From positions 3,782,001-3,846,000 of the forward strand of contig JAZGVH010000002.1 of assembly GCA_039889245.1 (NCBI GenBank): a DNA stretch of 64,000 nucleotides, in the 5' to 3' direction. The notes under the pieces were generated by a model. That model searched no databases and had not been told where the DNA came from. It saw only the letters and a program-made list of their open reading frames with translations. How positions within the stretch are numbered: position 1 is the stretch's first letter; every line of letters begins with the position of its first letter. Both the position numbers and the translations under genes were made by a program. The DNA comes from Dermatophilaceae bacterium Soc4.6 (GTDB lineage: Bacteria > Actinomycetota > Actinomycetes > Actinomycetales > Dermatophilaceae). Positions 1 through 9,850 of this stretch are shown here, piece after piece.

Positions 1-977
1 AGCAGGCCGAGGCGCTGCCCGCGCACGAACGTGTGCCCGGCGAGCTCGACCACCTCGTCGCGCACCCACCGCTCGAAGAGCTGGAGCGGGGCGTCGTGGC
101 GCACGAGCTCCTCCACCGCCGTGAGCGGGCTGACCTCGCCGGAGCGGACCCTGGCCCACTGGTCGGGGTGCGCCAGGGCGGTGCGCATGCCGTTGCCGAG
201 GGTGTTGACCGTGGCCTCGTGGCCCGCGTTGAGCAGCACGATCACCGTCGAGACGATCTCGTCGCTGGTCAGGTGCTCACCCGAGTCGGCGGCCGCCAGC
301 AGGGCGCTGACGACGTCGTCGCGCGGCTCGCCGCGGCGGGCCTCGATGAGGCGCTCCACGTGCTCGATGAACTCGTCGGCGGCCCGCTCAGCACGCTCGC
401 GATCGAGCGGTCCGGCATGAAGCTCGTACATCTTGACGATCGCGTGCGACCAGCGCAGGAGGAGGGGGCCGTCCTCAGCGGGCACGCCCAGCCACTGGCA
501 GATGACGTCGATGGAGAACGGCTGGGCGTAGTCGGCGACGAGGTCGAAAACCCCGCCGGTCGTCGCGGCGAGCCTCACGGCGCGGGACAGGTGCCGATCG
601 GCCAGCTCCTCGACCAGGGGGCGGAGAGCGGCCACGGCCCGCGCGGTGAAGACACTGCTCACGAGCCGCCGGATGCGGGTGTGGTCGGGCGGCTCGAGGT
701 TGAGCAGCGACCAGCGCTCGGACTGCTCCCACCGGGGGTGCGGCGCAGGCTGCCCACGGGCGGCACCGGGCGCGTGCCCGTGCTCGACCCGCCCGAGGCC
801 GCGGTGCCGCAGGGCCGCGTGGACGTCGGCGTGGTGAGAGAGCAGGAGCAGCCCCGAGGCGGCATCCGGCACCACGCGGCCCGCGGCCCGCAGCCGGGCG
901 AAGACCGGGTAAGGGTCGGCGACGAACGCGGGGTCGCGGGGGTCGAAACCGAGCTCGAGGGCGTCGACGGTGGTCAT
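1..977 (-). CDS. Cytochrome P450 (C-terminus beyond window)
   Basis: A minus-strand frame stays open from ATG at 977 to the window edge (about 325 residues). It begins MTTVDALELGFDPRDPAFV, a typical class I actinobacterial P450 N-terminus, and holds the helix C region with the WSLLNLEPPDHTRIRR signature. The oxygen-binding I-helix follows (LLNAGHEATVNTLGNG), then the K-helix ExxR as EELVR. The heme-ligating Cys loop would lie beyond position 1 and cannot be checked. P450s of this soluble class take electrons from ferredoxin partners; none is encoded nearby, so neither substrate nor redox chain can be inferred. The gene is divergent from the secreted protein at 1113. Family assignment is confident; role unknown. 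Confidence 0.93.
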   Translation of the reverse strand, partial: MTTVDALELGFDPRDPAFVADPYPVFARLRAAGRVVPDAASGLLLLSHHADVHAALRHRGLGRVEHGHAPGAARGQPAPHPRWEQSERWSLLNLEPPDHTRIRRLVSSVFTARAVAALRPLVEELADRHLSRAVRLAATTGGVFDLVADYAQPFSIDVICQWLGVPAEDGPLLLRWSHAIVKMYELHAGPLDRERAERAADEFIEHVERLIEARRGEPRDDVVSALLAAADSGEHLTSDEIVSTVIVLLNAGHEATVNTLGNGMRTALAHPDQWARVRSGEVSPLTAVEELVRHDAPLQLFERWVRDEVVELAGHTFVRGQRLGL

Positions 978-1112
978 GGCGCCAGTATCCCGCCCCGTGC
1001 GGTGGCAGTCTCCTGCCCATCCGGATGAGCGACAAATAGCTTATATCGGGCATGATGGGGCAACGAGCCCCCACCGACGACGACGTCGCGTCGTCCTGCC
1101 CGAAGGCCCCCC
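978..1112. promoter_or_regulatory. Divergent promoter region, P450 / secreted protein
   Basis: This 135-bp gap separates the two divergent starts. It contains a rare A/T-rich patch around 1033-1047 (caaatagcttatatc). Read on the minus strand the patch offers TATAAG as a possible -10 for the P450 gene; on the plus strand TATATC could serve the downstream gene. No clear -35 is visible. Confidence 0.3.
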
Positions 1113-2537
1113 ATGCCCCTGATCCCCACGGCCCGACCCCACGCGGGCCCCCCCAGCGAGACGAGCGAGCTGCGCCCGTCGCGACGTCGTACGCCGCTCG
1201 CCGCCGCCCTCGTGGCTGCCCTCGCGGCCGTGCTGCTGGCGCCCCAGGCTGCCCTGCCCGCGCGCGCCGCATCGGCGGCGGTGGCGGCGGCGGTGCCGCC
1301 CCCCGGGCCGGCGGCGACGGCCACCATCGAGGCCATGGGCGGCTACGTCGCCGACGCCTCCTGCGACGCCGCGACCAAGCCGGGCACCGCCCGGCTCGCC
1401 TCCCTGCTCACCGCGACCTGGCCGGGGACGGTCGTCGGCACCGCGCGGGCCTGTGGGACCGACGGGTCGGTGAGCGAGCACTACGACGGGCGGGCCGTCG
1501 ACTGGATGACCCCGGTGCGCACCCCCGAGGGCGCCGCCCGCGCCGACGCGTTCATCGCGTGGCTCTTCGCCACCGACTCCCAGGGCAACGCCTTCGCCGA
1601 GGCCCGCCGTCTGGGGATCATGTACCTCATCTGGAACAACCGGATCTGGGGCGCCTACCGCCCGACCGACGGGTGGCGGCCCTACAGCTCGTGCGCGTCG
1701 CACCCCGAGTCGAGCTGGGACACCGCCTGCCACCGCGACCACGTCCACATCTCGTTGACCTGGGAGGGCGGGATGGGCCGCACCTCCTACTGGACCGGCC
1801 GCGCGGCCGTCCCCGACTACGGACCCTGCCGGGTGCCCGACCTCACCTGGGCCCCCCCGTATGCCGCCGCCCGTACCACCCCGTGCCCCGGCTACCCCGC
1901 GGTCCCGGTCCCCGCAGGGGCCTCGTCGCTGACCGTGCGACTGATCGCCGCCTCGGGCGCCCTGCTGGGGCCGGGCTCGTCCGGCACCCCGGTCGGTGCG
2001 GTCAACGAGCTGCTCGGGCTCGGCGCCGGCACGACCTGGACGGGCGACACGACGACCCGGCTGCGGTCCTACCAGGCTGCCCGCAGGCTCCCGCAGACGG
2101 GCGTGATGGATGTCGCGACGTGGCGGGCCACCACGGGTGCCGCCGTGCTCGCGGCCTCGGTGCCGACGGGGCACCTCGACCGCGTCGCCGCCGCCGGCAC
2201 CACCGCGATCTCCGCCTCGGGCTGGGGCGTCGACGGCGAGAGTGACGCCACCCTGGGCGTGCGGGTGACCGTCGACGGCGTCGCCACGACGACGACCGCC
2301 AACACCTACCGCCCCGACGTCGCCCGCACCCACCCGGGCCGCAGCCACTACCACGGCTTCTCGGCGACGGTCGCCGCCACCGCGGGGGAGCACCGGGTGT
2401 GCGTCGACCTGCTCAACGTCGGTCTGGGGCACGACGTCGCCTTCGGGTGCTCGACCGTCACGGTGGCGACCCCGCTGGCCGCGTTCGTCCTCCGCTCGCG
2501 CTCGAAGTCGGTGGTGCGGGTGCTGATCACCCGGTAG
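1113..2537 (+). CDS. Secreted peptidoglycan-binding protein with ARB_07466/M15-like domain
   Basis: A 474-residue exported protein. An Arg-rich n-region and an Ala/Leu/Val core (about residues 22-50) form a signal peptide. Residues about 65-230 hold a domain with SEHYDGRAVDWM and HRDHVHISL, the Asp and His-x-His pattern of the ARB_07466/D-Ala-D-Ala carboxypeptidase-like fold, so zinc-dependent cell-wall hydrolysis is plausible. A peptidoglycan-binding domain 1 repeat follows at about 285-345 (QAARRLPQTGVMDVATW). The last 120 residues resemble the beta-sandwich tail found after cell-wall hydrolases in actinobacteria (SGWGVDGES, ending in an HGF...VCVDLLN pattern). Catalysis is inferred from motifs only. 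A strong terminator follows. Confidence 0.8.
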   Translation: MPLIPTARPHAGPPSETSELRPSRRRTPLAAALVAALAAVLLAPQAALPARAASAAVAAAVPPPGPAATATIEAMGGYVADASCDAATKPGTARLASLLTATWPGTVVGTARACGTDGSVSEHYDGRAVDWMTPVRTPEGAARADAFIAWLFATDSQGNAFAEARRLGIMYLIWNNRIWGAYRPTDGWRPYSSCASHPESSWDTACHRDHVHISLTWEGGMGRTSYWTGRAAVPDYGPCRVPDLTWAPPYAAARTTPCPGYPAVPVPAGASSLTVRLIAASGALLGPGSSGTPVGAVNELLGLGAGTTWTGDTTTRLRSYQAARRLPQTGVMDVATWRATTGAAVLAASVPTGHLDRVAAAGTTAISASGWGVDGESDATLGVRVTVDGVATTTTANTYRPDVARTHPGRSHYHGFSATVAATAGEHRVCVDLLNVGLGHDVAFGCSTVTVATPLAAFVLRSRSKSVVRVLITR

Positions 2538-2558
2538 GCGGCGGCGGACGCGCCACGA

Positions 2559-2591
2559 GAGACGCCCGGCCCCGGGGGGGTCGGGCGTCTC
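2559..2591. terminator. Bidirectional terminator between convergent genes
   Basis: A perfect 10-bp stem, GAGACGCCCG (2559-2568) with CGGGCGTCTC (2582-2591), closes a 13-nt G/C loop. It lies between the stop of the secreted protein (2537) and the stop of the oppositely oriented molybdopterin subunit (2630), so it can serve both. Confidence 0.75.
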
Positions 2592-2629
2592 GTCGTGCTC
2601 CGCGTGCCGGGCGTCCCGGCCTGCGTGTG

Positions 2630-4834
2630 CTACTGCAGCGGCAGGCGCCTGACGCGGGTGCCGGTCAGGCTGGCCCAGGCGTTCGCGACGGCCGGGGCCA
2701 CCGCGGGCACGCCGGGCTCACCGACCCCACCGGGGGGCTCGGTGCTGGGCACGATCGTCACCGCGACCCGCGGCATGTCACGCATCCGGACCATCTTGTA
2801 GCCGTCGAAGTTCCGCGGCGAGGCCACGCCCTTGTCGAAGGTGATGCGTCCCCACAGGGCGGCGCTGAGCCCGTGGACGATCCCGCCCTCCATCTGGGCG
2901 CGCACCGTGTCGGGGTTGACGACCTGGCCGCAGTCGACCGCGCACCAGACCCTCGTCACCGCGATGCGGCCCGGGCTGGGCTGGGTCACCTCGGCGACCT
3001 GCGCCACGATGGTGCCGAAGGAGTGGGTGAGGGCGACCCCCCGTGCGGTGCCGGTCGGCGACGACGTCCCCCACCCCGAGGCGTCGGCGACGGTCCGCAG
3101 CACGGCCGCGACCCGGGGCTGCGCCTCGAGCAGGGACAGCCGCAGCTCGACCGGGTCGCGTCCCGTCGAGAGCGCGAGCTCGTCGAGGGCCGACTCCACC
3201 GCGAAGCAGTTGAGCGAGTTGCCGACCGACCGCCAGAAGCCGACGGGGACCGCCGCCTGGTGGCGGACGTACTCGACGAGCCGGGACGGCACGGCATACG
3301 GGAGGTCGACGGCGCCGTCGACGGCCTGAGAGTCGACCGCACCAGCGGGCAGCCAGCCGCGCTGGCCGAGGATGGACGGTGAGACGACTCGTGTCCACAC
3401 CGCCGTGGGCGCGCCCGTGGCGTCGGCGCCCGCTCGCACGCGGATCTGGGCCATGGGGCGGTACTGGTCGTGGGTGAAGTCCTCCTCGCGGGACCAGGTC
3501 ACCTTCACGGGGGCGCCGACGGCCCGGGAGGCACGCACGGCGTGGGCGATGAAGTCGGTCTCGAACTTGCGGCCCAGCCCGCCGCCCAGCATGGTCGAGT
3601 GGACGATCACCCGGTCGGGCGTGAGTCCGCAGATCGCCGCGGCCGCGGCCGCCGCGAGCCCTGGCGCCTGGGTCGGGGCCCACAGCTCGCAGCCGCTCGC
3701 GGTGACGCTCGCGGTGCACGCCAGCGGCTCCATCGCTGCGTGCGCGAGGTAGGGCAGGTCGTAGGTGGCGTCGACGTGTCGGGTCGCACGGCCGAGGGCG
3801 TCGCCCACCGACCCCGCGGTGTCGGCGACCTGAGCCGTCCCGGTGGCCATCAGCGTGGCGGCCTGGGCGGCGATCGTCGACGACGTCGACGACGTCGTGG
3901 TGGCGGGGGCGTTCCAGGTGGCCTTGAGGGAGCGGGCGGCGACCATGGCGTCCCACGTGGTGCGGGCGACGACGACGACCGCGTCGCCGGCGTCGACGAC
4001 GGCCAGGGCCCTGGCCGGCGTGGGGCCGGTCGACCTGACCGTCCCGCCCACCATCGGGCTGTGGCGCACGGTGGCGTGCAGCATCCCCGGCACCCTGACG
4101 TCGATGCCGTAGACGGCGGCCCCACGCACCTTGTCGGGGATGTCGACCCGCGGGACGGGGTGGCCCACGATCCGCAGCGCGTCGTCAGGGGTCAGGGCCG
4201 GGTCCTGCGGCACGGGCTGGGTGGCGGCTGCAGCCGCGAGCTGGCCGTAGGTGGCCGACGAGGAGGTGCCGGTCACCGAGACGACACCGCCGGAGGCAAC
4301 GCACCGCGAGATGTCGACACCGAAGCGGGCGGCGGCAGCAGCACGCAGCATGTCGCGCGCCGCCGCGCCCGCGAGCCGCAGGGCGCTGTGGTAGCCCCGG
4401 ATGCTCATGCTGCCGCCGGTGAGCTGGCTGCCGGTCGCCGGGTTGGCGTAGGCCCGGTCGGCGGGTGCGGCTTCGGCGCGCACGGACGTCCAGTCGACCA
4501 TCAGGTCCTCGGCGACCAGCTGGGCGAGGCTGGTGTGCACGCCCTGACCCATCTCGGCCGCGCCCACGAGGATCGTGACCGACTCGTCGGCGCCGATGCG
4601 CACCCACGTGGTCACCGGGGTCAGCGAGGTGACCGCGTTGACCGAGGCGCGGGCGGGGGCCGAGGCGGTGACGACAGCGCGCCGGTCCGCGGCTGCTGCG
4701 GGGGTGGCGAACCCGACGGCGAAACCGCCGGCCACGCCGACCGCGGTGAGGAAGCCCCGGCGGGAGAGTGCTCCGCCGTCGAGGGGCCGGGTGGGCGCGT
4801 CGGTGGTCGCGTCGGTGCTCGTGTCGGTGCTCAC
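2630..4834 (-). CDS. Tat-exported molybdopterin-binding subunit, xanthine dehydrogenase/IorB family
   Basis: A 734-residue large subunit. GTG at 4834 overlaps the stop of the upstream iron-sulfur gene in a GTGA junction, which sets the start. A twin-arginine signal [11 protein letters not shown] (Arg25-Arg26) precedes an Ala-rich hydrophobic stretch, so the folded, cofactor-loaded enzyme is probably exported. The molybdenum-cofactor domains show [16 protein letters not shown] near residue 90 and [12 protein letters not shown] in mid-protein. The single-chain layout with a separate small 2Fe-2S partner is that of isoquinoline 1-oxidoreductase beta-type and related aldehyde-oxidising enzymes. 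It should hydroxylate an aldehyde or N-heterocycle; the substrate cannot be read from sequence. No cytochrome or cofactor-maturation gene is adjacent. Confidence 0.9.
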   Translation of the reverse strand: MSTDTSTDATTDAPTRPLDGGALSRRGFLTAVGVAGGFAVGFATPAAAADRRAVVTASAPARASVNAVTSLTPVTTWVRIGADESVTILVGAAEMGQGVHTSLAQLVAEDLMVDWTSVRAEAAPADRAYANPATGSQLTGGSMSIRGYHSALRLAGAAARDMLRAAAAARFGVDISRCVASGGVVSVTGTSSSATYGQLAAAAATQPVPQDPALTPDDALRIVGHPVPRVDIPDKVRGAAVYGIDVRVPGMLHATVRHSPMVGGTVRSTGPTPARALAVVDAGDAVVVVARTTWDAMVAARSLKATWNAPATTTSSTSSTIAAQAATLMATGTAQVADTAGSVGDALGRATRHVDATYDLPYLAHAAMEPLACTASVTASGCELWAPTQAPGLAAAAAAAICGLTPDRVIVHSTMLGGGLGRKFETDFIAHAVRASRAVGAPVKVTWSREEDFTHDQYRPMAQIRVRAGADATGAPTAVWTRVVSPSILGQRGWLPAGAVDSQAVDGAVDLPYAVPSRLVEYVRHQAAVPVGFWRSVGNSLNCFAVESALDELALSTGRDPVELRLSLLEAQPRVAAVLRTVADASGWGTSSPTGTARGVALTHSFGTIVAQVAEVTQPSPGRIAVTRVWCAVDCGQVVNPDTVRAQMEGGIVHGLSAALWGRITFDKGVASPRNFDGYKMVRMRDMPRVAVTIVPSTEPPGGVGEPGVPAVAPAVANAWASLTGTRVRRLPLQ

Positions 4835-5280
4835 TGTCCGGCCGCCCGGTGGATGGCGGCGCGTACCCGCTGGTAGGTGCCGCACACGCAGAGGTTGCGC
4901 ATGGCGTCGTCGATCTGCGCATCGGTGGGTTTCGGGGTGCGTCTCAGCAGCTCGACGGCGGCGAGGATCATGCCGGACTGGCAGTAGCCGCACTGGGGCA
5001 CCTGCTCGGCGACCCAGGCTCTCTGCACCGGGTGGTCGCCGGTGGGCGACAGTCCCTCGATGGTGGTGACCTGCTTGCGGCTCACCTGCTTGACCTTGAT
5101 CTCGCAGCTCTTCTCGGCCTCCCCGTCGAGCAGCACGGTGCAGGCGCCGCAGACCTCGATGCCGCATCCGTACTTGGTGCCGGTGAGGCCGAGGACGTCC
5201 CGCAGGGCCCAGAGCAAGGGCATCGACGGGTCGATGTCGAGGGTGTGGGAGACACCGTTGACGGTGACAGTGGTGGGCAT
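4831..5280 (-). CDS. (2Fe-2S)-binding small subunit of molybdenum hydroxylase
   Basis: A 149-residue protein starting at ATG 5280 ([14 protein letters not shown]). The N-terminal plant-type ferredoxin cluster ligands are in [17 protein letters not shown], and the C-terminal four-helix domain carries CGYCQSGM and LCVCGTY for the second cluster. These eight cysteines are the full IorA/CoxS-type complement. It passes electrons from the molybdenum site of the large subunit, which it overlaps by four bases, so the two should be made in equal amounts. It has no signal peptide of its own and is probably carried across the membrane with its Tat-tagged partner. An in-frame upstream start at 5334 is less likely. 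Confidence 0.93.
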   Translation of the reverse strand: MPTTVTVNGVSHTLDIDPSMPLLWALRDVLGLTGTKYGCGIEVCGACTVLLDGEAEKSCEIKVKQVSRKQVTTIEGLSPTGDHPVQRAWVAEQVPQCGYCQSGMILAAVELLRRTPKPTDAQIDDAMRNLCVCGTYQRVRAAIHRAAGQ

Positions 5281-5343
5281 GGTGCCGCCTGACGTGAGTG
5301 GGGGTAGGGGGGCGGTCGCCCGGCGTGCCCCCACGCCGGGCTC

Positions 5344-5375
5344 ATAAATAGGATTTTACGGATTAATCGGTCCGT
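5344..5375. promoter_or_regulatory. A/T-rich operator-like palindrome upstream of the molybdoenzyme operon
   Basis: In an otherwise G/C-rich divergent gap lies an A/T island at 5344-5368. It contains ACGGA (5358-5362) and TCCGT (5371-5375) as inverted arms around eight bases, and inside this a GATTAATC palindrome (5361-5368). The site is 78 bp upstream of the 2Fe-2S subunit start. The layout suggests a repressor site over the operon promoter, but no regulator gene is adjacent. Confidence 0.4.
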
Positions 5376-5456
5376 CGTCAGTGGGGCGAAGGGACTCCAC
5401 CACCTGCCGAACGGCTGACGGGCGCCCGTGCCGTCACGGGTGGGGAGGGGGCCTTC

Positions 5457-5462
5457 TAGGCT
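5457..5462 (+). promoter_or_regulatory. Leaderless -10 box TAGGCT
   Basis: TAGGCT ends six bases before GTG 5469 and there is no ribosome-binding site between. The same arrangement recurs before several other genes in this window, so transcription probably starts at the start codon. Confidence 0.45.
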
Positions 5463-5468
5463 CGGGCG

Positions 5469-6293
5469 GTGACCGCAGCCCCGACCGCCGTGCCCGAGTG
5501 GGGCGAGCCCACACCGATCGCGTCCGGCCAGCTCCTGCTGCGCCAGGCTCCGGGCGCCGTCGAGGTGGCCTTCAACCGTCCCGACAAGCACAACTCCTTC
5601 ACCGAGGAGATGTATGGCGGTCTGCTCGAGCTGTGCGCCGAGGTCGCCGCCGACCCCTCGGTGCGCGTGGTGGTAGTGAGAGGGGTCGGCGGCCGGGCCT
5701 TCGCGGCCGGCAACGACATCTCCTCCTTCGCCGGCTTCACACAGGGGTCCGAGGGAGTGGCCTACGAGGCCGGGGTCCGGCGGGTGCTCGATCGCTGGTA
5801 TGCCCTGCCCCAGCTGACGATCGCCGCCGTCGACGGCATCTGCGTGGGCGGAGGTCTGGCGGTTGCCACCATGTGCGACCTGCGGGTGGCGACGCCCTCG
5901 AGCCGCTTCGGCTACCCGATCGCCCGCACCCTCGGCAACGCCCTCTCGGCGCCCTTCGTGCTGCGGTGCGCCGAGGTCTTCGGCGACCCCGTGACCCGCG
6001 AGATGATCCTCGCCTCCCGCCTCGTCGGAGCCGACCGCGCGTACGCCGTCGGTGCCCTGCTCGCCGTCGTCTCCCCGGAGGACCTCGACGCCGAGGTCTG
6101 GAGCGTCATCGACGGGGTGCGCAGGGCGGCACCCCTGACCATCGCCGCCACCAAGGAGCAGCTGCGCGCCGGAGCCGTGGGATACGACCAGGAAGCCGAC
6201 GACTCGCGGCTCTCCGCGGTCTACGGCAGCGCCGACTTCCGCGAGGGGGTGCGGGCCTTCCTGGCCAAGGAGCAGCCGGTGTTCGGGGGCTGA
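5469..6293 (+). CDS. Enoyl-CoA hydratase/isomerase family protein
   Basis: A 274-residue crotonase-fold protein. It shows the family order: an Asn-Arg-Pro-Asp-Lys-His-Asn segment after the first strands, the oxyanion-hole segment RAFAAGNDISSF (A-G-x-D-I form), and the second oxyanion glycine in DGICVGGGLAVATMCDLRVA. The acidic residues that catalyse hydration in mitochondrial enoyl-CoA hydratase are not both obvious, so isomerase or another crotonase activity is possible. It acts on an acyl-CoA thioester in the cytoplasm. The gene stands alone; recC begins 116 bp downstream. Confidence 0.85.
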   Translation: MTAAPTAVPEWGEPTPIASGQLLLRQAPGAVEVAFNRPDKHNSFTEEMYGGLLELCAEVAADPSVRVVVVRGVGGRAFAAGNDISSFAGFTQGSEGVAYEAGVRRVLDRWYALPQLTIAAVDGICVGGGLAVATMCDLRVATPSSRFGYPIARTLGNALSAPFVLRCAEVFGDPVTREMILASRLVGADRAYAVGALLAVVSPEDLDAEVWSVIDGVRRAAPLTIAATKEQLRAGAVGYDQEADDSRLSAVYGSADFREGVRAFLAKEQPVFGG

Positions 6294-6409
6294 GCCGGCG
6301 CGCGACCCGGGGCGTGTCGGTGGGGCTCGATAGGTTGGGCGGCACGGGCGCGGGAGGCGGACCCGGCCCGGATCGACAAGTCCAGGAGCGTTGAGGAGAG
6401 GGGGGAGTC

Positions 6410-9400
6410 GTGCCGCTGCACGTGCACATCGGTGACCGGACCGACCGGCTGGCCGACCAGCTCGGCGACCTGCTCGCCGACGTCGGTGACGACCCCTTTG
6501 CGAGCGAGCTCGTCGTCGTCCCGGCCAAGGGGGTCGAGCGCTGGCTGAGCCAGCGGTTGTCGCACCGGCTCGGCGCGGGCGCGCGCGGCACCGACGGGGT
6601 CTGCGCGGGCGTCGACTTCCGCAGCCCACGCTCCCTGGTGGCAACTCTGACCGGGACCGAGCGCTCCGACCCGTGGGACCCCGAGCGGCTCGTGTGGCCG
6701 GTGCTCGCCGCGATCGACGCCTCTCTCGGTGAGCCGTGGTGCCGGGCCCTGGCCTCGCACCTCGGTGAGGGACGGCAGGGTCAGGAGCGCGACCTGCGCC
6801 GTGGCCGTCGCTGGTCCGTGGCCCGTCGGCTGGCCGGCCTCCTCGCCGCCTACGCCGTGCAGCGGCCGACGCTGCTGCAGGGGTGGAGCGAGGGACGCGA
6901 CGACGACGGCGCCGGCGCCCACCTGCCCGACGACCTGCGCTGGCAGGCCCCGCTCTGGCGGGCGGTGCAGGCCCGGGTCGAGGCACCTGCCCCGCACGAG
7001 CGCCACGTGCGCACGATCGCCGCGATCGTCGGGGGGAGCCCGCTCGACCTGCCGCACCGGCTCTCGCTCTTCGGCCACACGCGGCTGCCGGTCAGCGAGG
7101 TCGAGCTGCTGCGCGCCGTCGGTGAGGTGCGCGAGGTCCACCTCTGGCTGCCGACACCCTCGCCGGCCCTCTGGGAGCGGCTCGGGCCGCACGTGGCGTC
7201 GGGCGCCGTCGCGCGCACCGCCGACGAGTCGGCGGTGCTGGTGTCGCACCCGTTGCTTTCGTCGCTCGGGCGCGACACCCGAGAGCTGCGGCGCTCGCTC
7301 TCCGTCGTCGAGGGGGGAGGCGGGGTCGGCGGGGGAGGGGTCTCGACGACCGTGCTCGAGCCGTCGTCGTCGCCGGACACCCTCCTCGGATGGCTCCAGG
7401 ACGACCTGCGGCACGACCGCGAGCCCTCGTCCACGACCCGGTCGGACCGGGTCGTCGTCGCTGGCGACCGGTCGGTCCAGGTGCACGCCGCCCATGGCAC
7501 GGCGCGCCAGGTCGAGGTGCTGCGCGACGTGCTCGTCGGCCTGCTCGCCGACGACCCGACGCTCGAGCCGCGAGACATCGTCGTCATGTGCCCCGACATC
7601 GACACCTACGCCCCGCTCTTCCACGCCGCCTTCGGTCTCGCAGGGGTGCTCGAGCCCGGCGAAGGGGGTCACCCGGCCCACCGGCTGCGGCTGAGGCTCG
7701 CCGACCGGGGCACGGCGCTGACCAATCCCTTCCTCGCCCTCGCGGCGGCCGTGCTCGACCTCGCGGCCGGGCGAGCCACCCTCAGCGGGGTCCTCGCCCT
7801 CGCCGGGAGCGCCCCGGTGCGCCATCGGTGGGCCCTCGGTGACGACGACCTCGACACGCTGGCCTCGTGGGCCGCTGACTCGGGGGTGCGGTGGGGGCTC
7901 ACCGCCGCGCTGCGCAGCGACTACGGGCTGTCCACCGTCGGCGACAACACCTGGCGCGCGGGCACCGACCGGCTGCTCACCGGTGTCGCGGTCGCCGAGA
8001 GCGGCTCCCTCGTCGCGGGGGTGCTGCCACTCGACGACGTCTCGAGCGCCCAGGTCGAGCTGGTCGGCCGGGCCGCCGAGCTGGTGGACCGCGTCGAGGC
8101 CGCCGTCGAGCAGCTGCGCGCGTCCACGGGTCTCGGCGAGTGGCTCGAGGTCCTGCGCGAGGGGGTCCTCGGCCTGGGCTCCGCCGCACCTCAGGATGCC
8201 TGGCAGGTCGCGCAGTTCGAGCGCGAGCTGAGCGCGGTGCTCGACGCCGGCACCGGTGGGCCGGGGGCCGACGAGCCGCAGCTGGCCCTCAGCGACCTCC
8301 GGGCCCTGCTCGACGACCGGACCGGCGCCCGCCCCACCCGGGCGAGCTTCCGCACGGGGTCCCTCACGGTCTGCACCATGGTGCCGATGCGTTCGGTGCC
8401 GCATCGCGTCGTCGCCCTCGTCGGTCTCGACGACGGGTTCTTCCCCCGCGCGACGGGCACGGACGGCGACGACGTGCTGGCCCGCTCACCGTTGACCGGT
8501 GAGCGCGACGCCCGCAGCGAGGACCGGCAGCTCATGCTCGACGCCGTCCTCGCCGCCACCGAGGCGCTCGTCGTCACCTACTCCGGAGCCGATGAGGTCA
8601 GCGGCCAACCGCGGCCGCCCGCCGTGCCGCTCGGTGAGCTGCTCGACGCCCTCGACACGACCGCGACCACGCCGGACGGCGTGGCCGTGCAGCAGAGGGT
8701 CGTCGTGCACCATCCCCTGCAGCCCTACGACCCCCGCGCCCTGACCCCCGGCGGCCTCGTCGGCTCCGCACCCTTCACCTTCGACCGGGCCGCGCTCGCC
8801 GGCGCCGAGGTCAGCGCCGTCCTCGCCGCCCAGCAGGCCGGCACGCCCTCGGGCGAGCGTCGAGCGCGCAGGGGCCTGCTCGACCACCGGCTGCCCCCAC
8901 TGCTCGAGCAGGACGTCACCCTCTCCGACCTGCAGGACGTGCTCGCCCACCCGGCCAGGGCGTTCCTGCGCCAGCGCCTCGACATCGCTGTTCCCCGCGA
9001 GGACCACGAGCCCTCGGACGCGATCCCCCTCGAGCTCGACAGCCTGCAGAAGTGGGCGGTGGGCGACCGTCTGCTGAAGCGGCTGCTCGACGGGGCCGAC
9101 CCCGGCTCGGTCTTCGACGCCGAGCAGCGACGGGGTCAGCTCCCCCCGGGCGACCTGTCCGAGGCTCTCTTCATGGAGGTCGCGGGCCGGTCGGCCGCAC
9201 TGGCGCAGGGCACCGCCGACATCCGGCTCACCCCATCGCGCAGCCTCGACATCGACGTGACCCTGCCCGACGGGCGACGGCTCACCGGTGTCGTCGCCGG
9301 TGCCCGTGGCCACCGCCTCGTGCGGGTCCACTACTCGGCGCTGGCCGCGAAGCACCGACTGGCCTCCTGGCTCGACCTGCTGGCCGTCGCGGTCACCCAT

Positions 9401-9850
9401 CCCGAGCAGCCGTGGACCGTCGCCACCGTCGGGTGGCGCGGAGGGCGGGACCAACGCCCCCAGGCCAGCGAGCTGCGCGCGCCGCAGGACGCCCTCGACG
9501 TGCTGGTCGAGCTGGTCGACCTGCGTGACCGCGCGATGCGAGAGCCGCTGCCGATGGCCGTCAAGACCTCCGCGGCCTGGGCCGAGGCCGCCGTCAGACG
9601 GCGTCCCGCGGAGTACGGCGCCAGGCGAGAGTGGGAGACCGCGGCTGACGCGATGGTGCCGGGCGAGCAGGACGACGCGGCGCACGTGCTCGTGCACGGG
9701 TCACGCTTGCCCTTCGACGACGTCAAGAACGCCGGGGCCGGGGCCGCCGGTCTCGACGAGCGATGGAACGACCAGCCCTCACGACTCGGACGTCTCGCCG
9801 TCCGCCTGTGGGAGCCCCTGCTGCGGCACGAGCGGACGTGGTTGCTGTGA
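6410..9850 (+). CDS. recC: Exodeoxyribonuclease V gamma subunit RecC
   Basis: 1146 residues, the usual RecC length. The N-terminus (LHVHIGDRTDRLADQLGDLL, then ELVVVPAKGVERWLSQRLSH) is the conserved start of the inactivated helicase domain that in E. coli scans DNA for Chi. The protein contributes the C-terminal nuclease-like pin domain of the RecBCD helicase-nuclease, which resects double-strand breaks for RecA. GTG 6410 is preceded by a purine-rich GGGGGGAG site. The stop overlaps the recB start by four bases (GTGA), so translation is coupled. What sequence serves as Chi in this organism cannot be told. Confidence 0.95.
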   Translation: MPLHVHIGDRTDRLADQLGDLLADVGDDPFASELVVVPAKGVERWLSQRLSHRLGAGARGTDGVCAGVDFRSPRSLVATLTGTERSDPWDPERLVWPVLAAIDASLGEPWCRALASHLGEGRQGQERDLRRGRRWSVARRLAGLLAAYAVQRPTLLQGWSEGRDDDGAGAHLPDDLRWQAPLWRAVQARVEAPAPHERHVRTIAAIVGGSPLDLPHRLSLFGHTRLPVSEVELLRAVGEVREVHLWLPTPSPALWERLGPHVASGAVARTADESAVLVSHPLLSSLGRDTRELRRSLSVVEGGGGVGGGGVSTTVLEPSSSPDTLLGWLQDDLRHDREPSSTTRSDRVVVAGDRSVQVHAAHGTARQVEVLRDVLVGLLADDPTLEPRDIVVMCPDIDTYAPLFHAAFGLAGVLEPGEGGHPAHRLRLRLADRGTALTNPFLALAAAVLDLAAGRATLSGVLALAGSAPVRHRWALGDDDLDTLASWAADSGVRWGLTAALRSDYGLSTVGDNTWRAGTDRLLTGVAVAESGSLVAGVLPLDDVSSAQVELVGRAAELVDRVEAAVEQLRASTGLGEWLEVLREGVLGLGSAAPQDAWQVAQFERELSAVLDAGTGGPGADEPQLALSDLRALLDDRTGARPTRASFRTGSLTVCTMVPMRSVPHRVVALVGLDDGFFPRATGTDGDDVLARSPLTGERDARSEDRQLMLDAVLAATEALVVTYSGADEVSGQPRPPAVPLGELLDALDTTATTPDGVAVQQRVVVHHPLQPYDPRALTPGGLVGSAPFTFDRAALAGAEVSAVLAAQQAGTPSGERRARRGLLDHRLPPLLEQDVTLSDLQDVLAHPARAFLRQRLDIAVPREDHEPSDAIPLELDSLQKWAVGDRLLKRLLDGADPGSVFDAEQRRGQLPPGDLSEALFMEVAGRSAALAQGTADIRLTPSRSLDIDVTLPDGRRLTGVVAGARGHRLVRVHYSALAAKHRLASWLDLLAVAVTHPEQPWTVATVGWRGGRDQRPQASELRAPQDALDVLVELVDLRDRAMREPLPMAVKTSAAWAEAAVRRRPAEYGARREWETAADAMVPGEQDDAAHVLVHGSRLPFDDVKNAGAGAAGLDERWNDQPSRLGRLAVRLWEPLLRHERTWLL

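Noticed and set aside
6221-8404. Long minus-strand frame opposite recC
   Set aside because: No recognisable domain; recC on the plus strand is intact and conserved.
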